A stretch of DNA of 64,000 nt from Flavobacterium sp. (lineage in GTDB: Bacteria > Bacteroidota > Bacteroidia > Flavobacteriales > Flavobacteriaceae): NCBI GenBank assembly GCA_021740105.1, contig JAIPAM010000004.1, positions 1 to 64,000 on the forward strand. Reading direction: 5' to 3'. The translations under genes were made by a program, and so were the position numbers. Shown piece after piece: positions 15,285 to 24,473 of this stretch (position 1 is the stretch's first letter; each line of letters starts with the position of its first letter). Below the pieces are notes generated by a model. The model was given only the letters and a program-made list of their open reading frames with translations, was not told where the DNA came from and ran no database searches.

Positions 15285-16904
15285 ATGGCAAAAGTAATTA
15301 CAATGCCTCGATTGAGCGATACTATGACTGAAGGAACCGTAGCTTCATGGCTTAAAAAAGTGGGCGATAAAGTTTCTGAAGGTGATATTCTTGCTGAAAT
15401 TGAAACGGACAAAGCAACAATGGAATTTGAATCTTTCAATTCTGGTACGTTATTGTATATCGGAATTAATGAAGGAGAATCAGCGGCTTGCGATTCCTTG
15501 TTAGCAATAATAGGAAAAGAAGGAGAAGATATTTCTGATTTAATCAATGCTACTTCAACAAATGTTGAAACTTCTGCTCTTGAAACAGCAGTGGTAGAAA
15601 CAACAACAAGCGATGCTCAACCTACAACGGCTTTACCTAAAGGTGTTGTAGTGGTTACCATGCCTCGTTTAAGCGATACAATGACCGACGGAACGGTAGC
15701 AACCTGGTTGAAAAAAGTAGGCGATAAAGTTTCTGAAGGAGATATCCTTGCTGAAATTGAGACAGACAAAGCTACCATGGAGTTTGAATCATTCAATGCT
15801 GGTACTCTATTATACATAGGAATACCAGAAGGTGGAACTGCACCTTGTGACTCACTTTTAGCAATAATTGGTCCCACAGGGACAGATATTGCTGGAATAG
15901 CAGAAAACTTCAAAACTTCAGGTTCAGCTGCTCCTGTTGAAGTTGCTAAAGAAGCTACTCCTGAAACTGTGACTACTTCTGAAAATGCTCCTGCAAGTTC
16001 ATCTAATGAAAGAGTATTCGTATCTCCATTAGCAAGAAAAATAGCAGAAGAAAAAGGAATTAACCTTTCTCAAGTTAATGGTTCTGGTGAAAATGGAAGA
16101 ATTATAAAAAGTGATGTTGAGAATTTTGTGTCGGGAACTCCGGCTGCAGTAGCTCAACCATCAATTTCTGCCCCAACAGAAGCGGCTCCAATAGCGGCAA
16201 GACCAGTTGTACCAGCAGGAGAAAAAATGACAGAAGAAATTAAGAATTCACAAATGCGCAAAATTATTGCAAAACGTTTGGCGGAATCTTTATTTACAGC
16301 GCCACATTATAACCTGGTTATTGAGGTTTCAATGGACGAAGCGATGAAGTCAAGAGCAATAATTAATAGCGTTCCAGATACGAAAGTATCTTTTAATGAT
16401 ATGGTTATTAAAGCCAGTGCATTAGCATTAAAAAAACATCCAAAAATAAATTCACAGTGGAGAGAAGATTCAATTCTTATCAATTACCATGTGAATATTG
16501 GAGTTGCTGTTGCCGTTGAAGACGGATTAGTAGTTCCTGTTTTGCCTTTTACTGATGCAATGAGTTTGTCACAAATAGGAGAAAATGTTAGAGATCTTGC
16601 TGGAAGAGCAAAAAGTAAAAAATTATTACCAACCGAAATGGAAGGCAGTACTTTTACTATTTCTAATCTAGGTATGTTTGGAATTACTGAATTCAATTCA
16701 ATTATCAACCAACCCAATTCTGCAATTTTATCGGTAGGAGCAATTGTTGAAAAACCAGTAGTGAAAAACGGACAAATTGTTGTTGGAAATACCATGATGC
16801 TTTCATTAGCTTGTGATCACCGAACAATTGACGGCGCTACAGGAGCACAATTTCTACAAACATTAAAACAATATATTGAAAACCCAGTTACCATGTTAGC
16901 TTAA
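15285..16904 (+). CDS. pdhC: Pyruvate dehydrogenase E2, dihydrolipoamide acetyltransferase
   Basis: 539 residues. Two N-terminal lipoyl domains (about 1-77 and 122-200), each with the lipoylated Lys in 'ETDKATMEFES', are nearly identical in protein sequence. Ala/Pro/Thr-rich linkers separate them from a peripheral subunit-binding domain ('FVSPLARKIAEEKGINLSQV', about 243-280) and a second linker. The C-terminal catalytic core (about 310-539) ends with the active-site 'DHRTIDGATGA' motif. It transfers acetyl from lipoate to CoA. It is translated from the same message as pdhA (2-nt gap). Confidence 0.94.
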   Translation: MAKVITMPRLSDTMTEGTVASWLKKVGDKVSEGDILAEIETDKATMEFESFNSGTLLYIGINEGESAACDSLLAIIGKEGEDISDLINATSTNVETSALETAVVETTTSDAQPTTALPKGVVVVTMPRLSDTMTDGTVATWLKKVGDKVSEGDILAEIETDKATMEFESFNAGTLLYIGIPEGGTAPCDSLLAIIGPTGTDIAGIAENFKTSGSAAPVEVAKEATPETVTTSENAPASSSNERVFVSPLARKIAEEKGINLSQVNGSGENGRIIKSDVENFVSGTPAAVAQPSISAPTEAAPIAARPVVPAGEKMTEEIKNSQMRKIIAKRLAESLFTAPHYNLVIEVSMDEAMKSRAIINSVPDTKVSFNDMVIKASALALKKHPKINSQWREDSILINYHVNIGVAVAVEDGLVVPVLPFTDAMSLSQIGENVRDLAGRAKSKKLLPTEMEGSTFTISNLGMFGITEFNSIINQPNSAILSVGAIVEKPVVKNGQIVVGNTMMLSLACDHRTIDGATGAQFLQTLKQYIENPVTMLA

Positions 16905-16923
16905 GTTTTCAATCAATATTTAT

Positions 16924-16956
16924 AAAAAAAGTCCCGATTGTATCGGGACTTTTTTA
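16924..16956. terminator. Bidirectional terminator between pdhC and a glycosyltransferase
   Basis: GTCCCGAT-TGT-ATCGGGAC flanked by A-run and T-run. It serves the two convergent genes. Confidence 0.85.
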
Positions 16957-18195
16957 TTTGTTCTTCTCTTCTATCCACTTGGACATGTATTTACTACTCT
17001 GAAGGGATTGGTGCTGCAACACAGAACCCATGAAATTCTTTAATCGATGTGATTTTAAATTGGATTCTAAATTACAAATGATCTCTTTAAAATTAGTAAC
17101 GAAGTCCGATTTTAAATAGCGTTTTTCGATTATAGCTATTCCATTGTTTTGGGCTGAATTCCAAATCGATTTGTCATTATATAATGCCACTGCTTTCAAA
17201 GCAAATTCTGCTGGATCATCTTTTATAAAACCATTCCAAGGCAAGTTTCCACACATCGATTCTGCACCAATTGAAGTGGTAACACTTGGCGTACCGCATT
17301 GCATGGCTTCCAATAACTTTCCTTTTATTCCAGCGCCAAATCGCAGGGGCGCCAAAACAACTCTGGCTTTTGAAACCACTTCTTGCGCATTTTCAGCACG
17401 CCCAAGAATATGAAATCCTTTTTTAGGTTGTTGCAATTGCAACACCTTTTGTGATGGATAAGCGCCGTAAACTAGCAAATTGGCCTCTGGCAATTCTTTT
17501 CTAATTAATGGCCAAATCGTTTCGTTTAAATTTTGAACGGCATTCCAATTGGGTTCATGAACAAAATTTCCTATGAATATAAAATCTTTTCTTTCTTCAA
17601 ACGGTAACCAAAGACTACTTTCTTCCTCAGAGATCGGATCTAAGAATAACGGCAAATAATACAACAAATCAGGATCTATTTTAAAGGTGTTTTGCAACAA
17701 ATCCATTTCTACTTCTGAAACCATGATAGAAAGATCACAACGCAAAATACTTGCTATTTCCCTTTTCGAAATTTCTTCAGATAATAAATCTTGGAACACA
17801 AATTTACGTTTTTCTTTAATTGCTTTTTGACGAGACAATCGCAAACAATGCAGGTCTATAGTATCTAATATTCTTAAGGCATTTGGGCAAAATTCAGCCA
17901 CGCGCCATCCAAATTGTTCTTCCATTAAAAACCGATCGAAAAATACCATCGTGGGATTTAACTCTTGGACAAAATTATCAAAGCTGGGACAATTTAATTT
18001 TATGGATTTTTTTTCGACTCCAATAGCTCCCAAATCAATCATGAAATCACTTTCCATTGCAGGAGTTGCATAGGTAACTCTCCAACCCCATTGCTTGAAT
18101 AAAAGCAGTAATTGCTCCATTCGTGTTCCAGCAGCTGAAGAATTAGGCTCAGGCCAAACAAAACCGATTACAAGTATATTTTGAATTAGATTCAT
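16954..18195 (-). CDS. Glycosyltransferase (GT4-like)
   Basis: 413 residues, cytoplasmic, no signal peptide. N-terminal Rossmann half starts 'ILVIGFVWPEPNSSAAGTRMEQLL'. The C-terminal half has 'FIFIGNFVHEPNWNAVQNL' and the donor-binding loop 'APLRFGAGIKGKLLEAMQCGTPSVTTSIGAESM', typical of GT-B retaining transferases of group 1. Acceptor and sugar are unknown. It lies 4 nt downstream of galE and in line with a sugar aminotransferase, suggesting surface polysaccharide or glycan assembly. Confidence 0.8.
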   Translation of the reverse strand: MNLIQNILVIGFVWPEPNSSAAGTRMEQLLLLFKQWGWRVTYATPAMESDFMIDLGAIGVEKKSIKLNCPSFDNFVQELNPTMVFFDRFLMEEQFGWRVAEFCPNALRILDTIDLHCLRLSRQKAIKEKRKFVFQDLLSEEISKREIASILRCDLSIMVSEVEMDLLQNTFKIDPDLLYYLPLFLDPISEEESSLWLPFEERKDFIFIGNFVHEPNWNAVQNLNETIWPLIRKELPEANLLVYGAYPSQKVLQLQQPKKGFHILGRAENAQEVVSKARVVLAPLRFGAGIKGKLLEAMQCGTPSVTTSIGAESMCGNLPWNGFIKDDPAEFALKAVALYNDKSIWNSAQNNGIAIIEKRYLKSDFVTNFKEIICNLESNLKSHRLKNFMGSVLQHQSLQSSKYMSKWIEEKNK

Positions 18196-18199
18196 TGAT

Positions 18200-19213
18200 T
18201 TAGGAACGAATTTTTTGTTCCCATTTCCAGGCGCTCGCCATCGCTTCTTCTAGTGTAGATTCAGCTTTCCAACCTAAAACAGTATTGGCTTTATCAGTAT
18301 TGGCGTAGGCCGAAGTGATGTCGCCTTCTCTCCTATCTACAATTTTATAGGGTAATTTTTGACCGCTTACTTTTTCAAAAGCTTGAATTACTTCCAAAAC
18401 AGAGCTTCCAGTTCCTGTTCCCAGATTGAAGGTTTCAACCGGACTCACATTTTTATTATTTAATAAGCGTTGCAATGCGATAACGTGGGCTTTCGCCAAA
18501 TCTACTACGTGGATATAATCGCGAACCGCTGTTCCATCGGGAGTTGGGTAGTCGTTACCGTAAACCGATAATTCTTTTCTTAAACCGAATCCTGTTTGAG
18601 TAATAAATGGAACTAAATTTTGAGGAACTCCAAGTGGTAATTCTCCTATTTCTGCCGATGGATGCGCTCCAATAGGGTTAAAATAACGCAATAAAATAGC
18701 TTTAATATTAGACACTTTAGCAACATCACGAATTATTTCTTCCCCTATTTGTTTGGTATTTCCATAAGGAGACATCGCTACTTGTATGGGTGCATTTTCT
18801 GTAATTGGCATTTCTTCTGCTTGCCCGTAAACCGTACAAGAAGAACTAAAAATGATATTAGAACTCGGTTTATTTTGTAATTCTTGAAGTAGATAGACTA
18901 GAGAATTGATATTGTTTTCATAATACAAAAGCGGATTTTCAACGCTTTCACCTACTGCTTTCGAAGCGGCAAAATGAATAACTCCAGAAATATCGTTGTG
19001 CTTTTTAAAGAAATTTTGAACGGCGGCTTTATCTCTTACATCCAGGTTTTCAAAAAAAGGTTTTTTACCTGTAATTGCAACAATTCCAGTAATAACATTT
19101 TCAGATGAATTGGAAAGGTTATCAATGATAATTACTTCAAAACCTTCATTTTGTAATTCTACCACGGTGTGTGAACCGATAAATCCTAAACCTCCTGTTA
19201 CTAAAATTTTCAT
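18200..19213 (-). CDS. galE: UDP-glucose 4-epimerase GalE
   Basis: 337 residues, a short-chain dehydrogenase fold. NAD-binding 'GGLGFIGSHTVVEL' lies at 7-20, 'HFAASKAVGESVENPLLYYENN' follows, the catalytic Tyr/Lys pair is in 'SPYGNTKQIGEEI', and 'LRYFNPIGAHPSAEIGE' plus 'VRDYIHVVDLAKAH' are GalE-specific. It interconverts UDP-glucose and UDP-galactose for glycan synthesis or galactose breakdown. Its neighbours (glycosyltransferase, sugar aminotransferase) favour a biosynthetic role here; galM and a galactanase occur far away at 62-64 kb. Confidence 0.93.
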   Translation of the reverse strand: MKILVTGGLGFIGSHTVVELQNEGFEVIIIDNLSNSSENVITGIVAITGKKPFFENLDVRDKAAVQNFFKKHNDISGVIHFAASKAVGESVENPLLYYENNINSLVYLLQELQNKPSSNIIFSSSCTVYGQAEEMPITENAPIQVAMSPYGNTKQIGEEIIRDVAKVSNIKAILLRYFNPIGAHPSAEIGELPLGVPQNLVPFITQTGFGLRKELSVYGNDYPTPDGTAVRDYIHVVDLAKAHVIALQRLLNNKNVSPVETFNLGTGTGSSVLEVIQAFEKVSGQKLPYKIVDRREGDITSAYANTDKANTVLGWKAESTLEEAMASAWKWEQKIRS

Positions 19214-19232
19214 ATTTACTCTTTTAAATTTC

Positions 19233-19312
19233 TAGCCCTGATTGAAGTGAAAATCCTTTTTGTTTTTTCTTTAAAAACAAAAAGATTGCAACAAAAAGCA
19301 GGAAATAGCTTC
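19233..19312. repeat. Conserved-arm stem-loop element, copy 1 (80 nt)
   Basis: Begins TAGCCCTGATTGAAGTGAAAA and ends AAAAAGCAGGAAATAGCTTC. Between the arms is a hairpin CTTTTTGTTTTT...AAAAACAAAAAG. The arms match those at 50169-50313, but the stem sequence is different. It fills most of the gap between galE and the aminotransferase. Confidence 0.65.
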
Positions 19313-19318
19313 TGATTA

Positions 19319-20449
19319 TTATTTCAGGTATTCTAAAACAGAATCCGTGATGAACTTAATTTGTTCGTCATCTAATTCTGTGTGCATTGGTAAAGAAATA
19401 ACTTGTTTTGCTAATAAATTCGTTACCGGAAAATCTTCTTCTTTGTATCTCGCATCCAGATAAGCCTTTTGAGAATGCAACGGAATTGGATAATAAATAG
19501 CGCAAGGAATGCCTTTATCCAATAAATGTTGCATCAAACCATCGCGGTCGCCATCGATAATTCTCAAGGTATATTGGTGAAAAACATGGCAATCACAAAT
19601 GTCACAAATACTTGGAGCTATAATATTTTTATGTCCTTCAAACGCGGCAGAATATTTTCTAGCTGCATTTTGACGCGCCGCATTATATTGATCCAATAAC
19701 GGTAATTTAGCATTTAAAACCGCCGCTTGAATACTGTCCAAACGAGAATTCACACCTACCACATCGTGATGGTAACGAACGTACATACCATGATTTACAA
19801 TTCCGCGAAGTTGGTGAGCAAGTGCGTCATCGTTGGTGAAAATAGCACCTCCATCTCCATAACAACCTAAATTCTTAGACGGGAAAAATGAGGTAGATCC
19901 AACGTGACCGATGGTTCCCACTTTCTTTTTGGTACCGTCAGAAAACTTGCAATTGGCCCCAATCGCTTGCGCATTGTCTTCAATTACGTATAAATTATGT
20001 TCGTTTGCGATGCGCATGATGGCTTCCATATTGGCAGCACGTCCAAACAAATGAACGGGTACGATCGCTTTGGTTTTTGGTGTAATTGCTTTTTTAATCG
20101 CGTCGATAGAAATATTCATATTAACTAAATCTACGTCGACTAAAACAGGTGTTAATTGCAATAAAGCAATCACTTCCACGGTGGCTGCAAAGGTGAAATC
20201 GGCAGTAATTACCTCATCACCAGGCTTCAAATTCAAACCCATCATAGCAATTTGCAACGCGTCAGTTCCATTTGCACATGGAATTACGTGCTTTACATCT
20301 AGGTAGGTTTCTAAGTTTTTTTGAAATTGCTGAACTTGTGGTCCGTTTATATAAGTATTGGTATCTAAAACTTCTTGTATAGAATTATTTACCGTTTTTT
20401 TGATAGCTTCGTATTGCCCTTTCAGGTCAACCATTTGGATTTTTTTCAT
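19319..20449 (-). CDS. DegT/DnrJ/EryC1/StrS-family sugar aminotransferase
   Basis: 376 residues from the ATG at 20449; a longer frame starts with TTG and lacks support. It is PLP-dependent and aminates a nucleotide-linked keto-sugar. 'IQMVDLKGQYEAIKK' opens it like WbpE/WlbC-type enzymes. 'CANGTDALQIAMMGLNLKPGDEVI' binds the cofactor phosphate, 'VIEDNAQAIGA' carries the PLP Asp, and the Schiff-base Lys is in 'SFFPSKNLGCYGDGGAI'. 'GVNSRLDSIQAAVL' follows. Exact substrate is unknown; UDP-3-keto-GlcNAcA-type sugars are plausible. Likely in one transcription unit with galE and the glycosyltransferase. Confidence 0.85.
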   Translation of the reverse strand: MKKIQMVDLKGQYEAIKKTVNNSIQEVLDTNTYINGPQVQQFQKNLETYLDVKHVIPCANGTDALQIAMMGLNLKPGDEVITADFTFAATVEVIALLQLTPVLVDVDLVNMNISIDAIKKAITPKTKAIVPVHLFGRAANMEAIMRIANEHNLYVIEDNAQAIGANCKFSDGTKKKVGTIGHVGSTSFFPSKNLGCYGDGGAIFTNDDALAHQLRGIVNHGMYVRYHHDVVGVNSRLDSIQAAVLNAKLPLLDQYNAARQNAARKYSAAFEGHKNIIAPSICDICDCHVFHQYTLRIIDGDRDGLMQHLLDKGIPCAIYYPIPLHSQKAYLDARYKEEDFPVTNLLAKQVISLPMHTELDDEQIKFITDSVLEYLK

Positions 20450-20526
20450 CAATAAATAGATTAAATAAGTTTTGAAGTTCAAAGAAAAATCAAATTATTT
20501 CAACTGTTTTTTCTTCAAACTGAATA

Positions 20527-20534
20527 CAAAAATA
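20527..20534 (-). promoter_or_regulatory. -7 box of the aminotransferase gene
   Basis: TATTTTTG on the minus strand, perfect match, about 78 nt before the ATG at 20449. Confidence 0.45.
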
Positions 20535-20603
20535 GTTATTTAATGAGTTATATCAATGAAAATTCTATAAAGTGATGTATTTTAGCGCCACAAATTACAA
20601 TCA

Positions 20604-21857
20604 ATGTTATTTCTATATAATTTAATCGTGGTTTTGGCTGATTTTATTTTAAAAATCGTAGCGCTATTCAACAATAAGATTCGTCTTTTTGTTGATGGTA
20701 GAAAACCCGTTTTTAAAATATTATCAGATAAAATTAAGGCCTACGACAAAACGATTTGGTTTCATGCCGCTTCATTAGGTGAATATGAGCAGGGATTGCC
20801 GGTTATGGAACTAATAAAAAGTAGGTTTCCAAATCACTTAATTGTATTGACTTTTTTCTCTCCATCGGGATATGAGGTTCGTAAAAATAACACCATTGCT
20901 GACGTTACGGTTTATTTGCCTTTAGATACTCAATCGAATGTAGATCAATTTTTGAAATTGGTTCGTCCGGATATGGTCTTTTTCATTAAATATGAATATT
21001 GGCCTAATTATTTAAATGCGCTTCAAAAAAAAGAAATTCCTACCTACTTAATTTCTGGGATTTTCAGAGAACAGCAAGTTTTTTTCAAATGGTATGGCAG
21101 TTTTTACAGAAAAGCACTTGAGGCATTTGAACATTTTTTTGTTCAAAATTTGAGTTCCAAAGAGCTGTTATTAAAACTTGGTAAAACCAATGTTACGGTT
21201 TCTGGTGACACGCGATTTGATAGAGTTACGGAAATATTAAATCAAAATAACGAGTTAGATTTTATTGAAGAATTCAAAAATAATTCCCTAACGGTAGTGG
21301 TAGGAAGTTCGTGGCCAAAAGACGAGTCGTTATTAGTAAACTATATTAATACTGCCAATAATGTGAAATTTATAATAGCGCCACATAACATAAATAAGGA
21401 CCAGATTGCTAATTTGCAAAATCAAATTTCAAAAAAAACAATCTTATTTTCTTCCCTAAACTTGAATGAGATTGGCTCTTCAAAATTAGCAGATTATGAT
21501 GTATTTGTTATTGATACCATTGGTATTTTAACCAAAATATACAGTTATGCCGATCTTGTTTACGTAGGCGGTGGATTTGGAAATCCTGGTGTTCATAATA
21601 TTTTAGAACCGGCCACTTTTGGTGTGCCAATAGTAATTGGTCCAAATTATAATCATTTTGCGGAAGCAACAGCATTAGTGAAAATGGAAGGCTGTATTTC
21701 TATTGCAAATCAAGAAGAATTAAACGAAGTATTAGATAAATTAATTCAAAACGAGGCAGTCCGACTTGAAAAAGGACATATTTGTAGCACTTTTGTTGAA
21801 ATGAATAAAAATGCTTCAGAAACCATAATGAATTTTATTATCCAGAAAAAAAACTAA
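20604..21857 (+). CDS. kdtA: 3-deoxy-D-manno-octulosonic acid (Kdo) transferase
   Basis: 417 residues (also called WaaA), adding Kdo to lipid A precursor at the inner membrane. An N-terminal membrane-anchoring segment 'LFLYNLIVVLADFILKIVALF' precedes 'IWFHAASLGEYEQGLPVMELI' with the acid Glu, then 'DMVFFIKYEYWPNYLNALQ', 'YLISGIFREQQVFF', and in the C-terminal half 'DTIGILTKIYSYADLVYVGGGFGNPGVHNILEPATFGVPIVIGPNYNHF', the CMP-Kdo site. Divergent from the aminotransferase gene, and consistent with an envelope neighbourhood. Confidence 0.94.
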   Translation: MLFLYNLIVVLADFILKIVALFNNKIRLFVDGRKPVFKILSDKIKAYDKTIWFHAASLGEYEQGLPVMELIKSRFPNHLIVLTFFSPSGYEVRKNNTIADVTVYLPLDTQSNVDQFLKLVRPDMVFFIKYEYWPNYLNALQKKEIPTYLISGIFREQQVFFKWYGSFYRKALEAFEHFFVQNLSSKELLLKLGKTNVTVSGDTRFDRVTEILNQNNELDFIEEFKNNSLTVVVGSSWPKDESLLVNYINTANNVKFIIAPHNINKDQIANLQNQISKKTILFSSLNLNEIGSSKLADYDVFVIDTIGILTKIYSYADLVYVGGGFGNPGVHNILEPATFGVPIVIGPNYNHFAEATALVKMEGCISIANQEELNEVLDKLIQNEAVRLEKGHICSTFVEMNKNASETIMNFIIQKKN

Positions 21858-21874
21858 CTAACAAAAAACTAAAA

Positions 21875-24034
21875 ATGAAACATTTAAAATTACTACTATT
21901 ATTTTTTGTAATTCAAGTTCAAGCGCAACAAGGCGGCATGTGGATCCCTTCACTTTTGCAAGGAATGAATGAAAAAGAGATGAAAAATTTAGGCATGAAA
22001 ATGACTGCTGCCGATATTTATTCAGTTAATAAATCGAGTTTGAAAGATGCCGTTCCGCATTTTAATGGCGGTTGTACTTCAGAAGTTATTTCCCCAAAAG
22101 GGTTATTATTAACCAATCACCACTGCGGATTTGATGCGATTCAAAATCAATCTTCAGTAGATCATGATTATTTAACCAATGGTTTTTGGGCTTATAAAAT
22201 GTCGGAAGAATTACCAAATGAAGATTTGGTGGTTACTTTCATCGTTAAAATTGAAGATGTAACCACTAAAGTTTTAGAGGGAACTGCAGCATTGGCAACT
22301 GAATTGGAAAAACAAAAGAAAATTCAAGAAAATATCACTTCTCTAAGTAATTCATTACCAAAAGAAAGCTGGCAGGAAAACAAAATCAGAACGTTTTATG
22401 AAGGAAATCAGTACCTGCTTTTTGTTACTGAGACATTTAAAGATGTTCGTTTAGTAGGTGCTCCACCTTCGTCAATAGGAAAATTTGGATCGGATACAGA
22501 TAACTGGGTTTGGCCAAGACACACTGGTGATTTTTCATTATTTAGAATTTACGCTGACAAGAACAACCGTCCAGCGAGTTATTCTAAAGACAATGTCCCT
22601 TATACTCCAAAACACTTTTTACCAATATCATTAGACGGGGTTAAAGAGGACGATTTTACATTGGTTTTTGGTTATCCAGGAAAAACAAACGAATATTTAC
22701 CAGCGGTGGCGATTGAACAAATTGTAAATGAATTGAATCCAGCTAAAATTGAAATTCGTGACCATGCGTTGAAAGTAGCTGATGGATTTATGAGAAAAGA
22801 CAATGCAATCAAAATTCAATATGCTTCTAAATATGCAAGTATTGCTAATTATTGGAAAAAATGGATTGGGGAAACTCAAGGTTTAACCAAATCAAATGCG
22901 GTTGAAATAAAAAGAAAACAGGAAGTTGCCTTTCAAGAAAAAGTTGTAAAAGCCGGAAAACAAGCCGAATACGGAAATTTACTTTCCGATTTCGATAAAA
23001 ACTATACCCAAATTAAATCATACGCTTTAGCAAGAGATTATTTTTCGGAAGTAGCTTTAAGAAATACGGAACTTCTTAGTTTAGGGTATAAATTATACCA
23101 ATTGGAACAAGTTTATAATTCAAAAGGAGATCAAGCTTTTAACGATAGAAAAAATAATTTAATTTCAGGGTTGGCCGATTTCTACAAAGATTTTAATGCC
23201 AATGTGGATCAAAAAGTATTCGAGCAATTGATTCACTTGTATTCTACAAAATCTCCTAAGGAATTCTTACCATCTAATTTAAGTAACATTAATGCTAATG
23301 AACTAGCTAATGATGTTTATAGTAATTCAAAATTAGTAAGCTATAACAACCTAAAAGAATTGCTAACTGGCGATTCAAAAACGGTAATTGCCAATTTAAA
23401 TGGGGATAAAGGTTTTGTAATAATTAAAAGTATGGCGGACAAATTCTTAAAAGAAGTGGCTCCTAAATATGATGAAATTAATTTGAGAATTACTGCTTTA
23501 CAAAGAACCTACATGAAAGCACAATTGGAATTAAATAAAGGTTCTAGAATTTTTCCTGATGCAAATAGTACTTTAAGAGTTACGTACGGTAAAGTCAAAG
23601 GATATGCTCCAAAAGACGCTATAGTATATTCTCCAGTAACTTATTTAGATGGAGCTATGGAAAAGTACCTACCAGGTGATTATGAATTTGATGTTCCAGC
23701 AAAATTAATTGATTTATATAAAAAGAAAGATTATGGGCAATACGGTGAAAATGGTAAAATGCCAGTTTGTTTTATTGGTACCAATCATACTACAGGTGGA
23801 AATTCAGGAAGTCCAGCAATTGATGCTAGTGGAAATTTAATAGGGTTAAATTTTGATCGTGTTTGGGAAGGAACAATGAGTGATATATATTACGATCCAA
23901 GCATTTGTAGAAATGTTATGGTTGACATTCGCTATGTTTTATTTATAATTGATAAGTATGCTGGTGCTAAAAATTTAATTGAAGAATTAAAATTAGTACA
24001 TCCAAAGAAAAATAAAGCACTCAAAAACAAGTAA
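21875..24034 (+). CDS. dpp11: S46 dipeptidyl-peptidase, DPP11 type (Asp/Glu specific)
   Basis: 719 residues with signal peptide 'LKLLLLFFVIQVQAQ'. S46 enzymes are periplasmic serine peptidases that release dipeptides from peptide N-termini. The catalytic His is in 'TNHHCGFDAIQ', the nucleophile Ser644 in 'TTGGNSGSPAID'. Arg662 in 'NFDRVWEG' lies 18 residues after the nucleophile, the same offset as the specificity Arg of P. gingivalis DPP11 (Gly in DPP7), so P1 Asp/Glu specificity is predicted. It starts 17 nt after kdtA and may be co-transcribed. It would let the cell use peptides from secreted proteases. Confidence 0.9.
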   Translation: MKHLKLLLLFFVIQVQAQQGGMWIPSLLQGMNEKEMKNLGMKMTAADIYSVNKSSLKDAVPHFNGGCTSEVISPKGLLLTNHHCGFDAIQNQSSVDHDYLTNGFWAYKMSEELPNEDLVVTFIVKIEDVTTKVLEGTAALATELEKQKKIQENITSLSNSLPKESWQENKIRTFYEGNQYLLFVTETFKDVRLVGAPPSSIGKFGSDTDNWVWPRHTGDFSLFRIYADKNNRPASYSKDNVPYTPKHFLPISLDGVKEDDFTLVFGYPGKTNEYLPAVAIEQIVNELNPAKIEIRDHALKVADGFMRKDNAIKIQYASKYASIANYWKKWIGETQGLTKSNAVEIKRKQEVAFQEKVVKAGKQAEYGNLLSDFDKNYTQIKSYALARDYFSEVALRNTELLSLGYKLYQLEQVYNSKGDQAFNDRKNNLISGLADFYKDFNANVDQKVFEQLIHLYSTKSPKEFLPSNLSNINANELANDVYSNSKLVSYNNLKELLTGDSKTVIANLNGDKGFVIIKSMADKFLKEVAPKYDEINLRITALQRTYMKAQLELNKGSRIFPDANSTLRVTYGKVKGYAPKDAIVYSPVTYLDGAMEKYLPGDYEFDVPAKLIDLYKKKDYGQYGENGKMPVCFIGTNHTTGGNSGSPAIDASGNLIGLNFDRVWEGTMSDIYYDPSICRNVMVDIRYVLFIIDKYAGAKNLIEELKLVHPKKNKALKNK

Positions 24035-24175
24035 TTAACTAAAATATTAAAAAAAATATTTATTTTTCTGTGTTAGTTAATTTTTGGCACAGTAATTGTT
24101 AAATATTTTAACAGTTGCAAAAAAAATATTTTTTGAAAAAAAATTAAAAAATAATTTATACTATTAAAAAATTTA

Positions 24176-24183
24176 TATCTTTG
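24176..24183 (+). promoter_or_regulatory. -7 box of small lipoprotein gene
   Basis: TATCTTTG, perfect match, 37 nt before the ATG at 24221, in a strongly AT-rich upstream region of the kind seen before highly expressed flavobacterial genes. Confidence 0.5.
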
Positions 24184-24220
24184 CTCCGAATTAATAATTA
24201 ACCTTTTATAACTAAGTAAG

Positions 24221-24406
24221 ATGAAAAAAGTACTTTTAAGTTTAGCATTTGTTGCTGTTTTAGCAACTGTTTCTTGTAAAAAAGCTGAAGAAGCTCCAGT
24301 AGAAGCTCCAGCTGTTGAAGCTCCAGCTGTTGACACAACTGCTGTTGACACTACTGCTGCTGACACTACTGCAGCTCCAGCTGCTGAAGCTCCAGCTGCA
24401 CAATAA
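24221..24406 (+). CDS. Small repetitive lipoprotein
   Basis: 61 residues. 'MKKVLLSLAFVAVLATVSC' is a lipoprotein signal with the lipidated Cys at 19. The mature part is only low-complexity: 'APVEAPAVEAPAVDTT', then 'AVDTTAADTTAAP', then 'AAEAPAAQ', built from EAPA and VDTTA repeats. No fold is expected; it may be an abundant envelope spacer peptide. It has its own promoter and terminator, so it is a real expressed unit rather than noise. Function unknown. Confidence 0.75.
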   Translation: MKKVLLSLAFVAVLATVSCKKAEEAPVEAPAVEAPAVDTTAVDTTAADTTAAPAAEAPAAQ

Positions 24407-24428
24407 TTAGAGACACTCTAAGAATTTG

Positions 24429-24457
24429 AAAAGCCACGCATTGCGTGGCTTTTTTTT
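24429..24457 (+). terminator. Terminator of small lipoprotein gene
   Basis: AAAAGCCACGCA-TTGCGTGGCTTTT with T-run. Confidence 0.85.
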
Positions 24458-24473
24458 ATCCTTTTTACAAATG

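Noticed and set aside
15260..15913. Two similar minus-strand frames opposite pdhC
   Set aside because: They look alike only because they mirror the two near-identical lipoyl domains.
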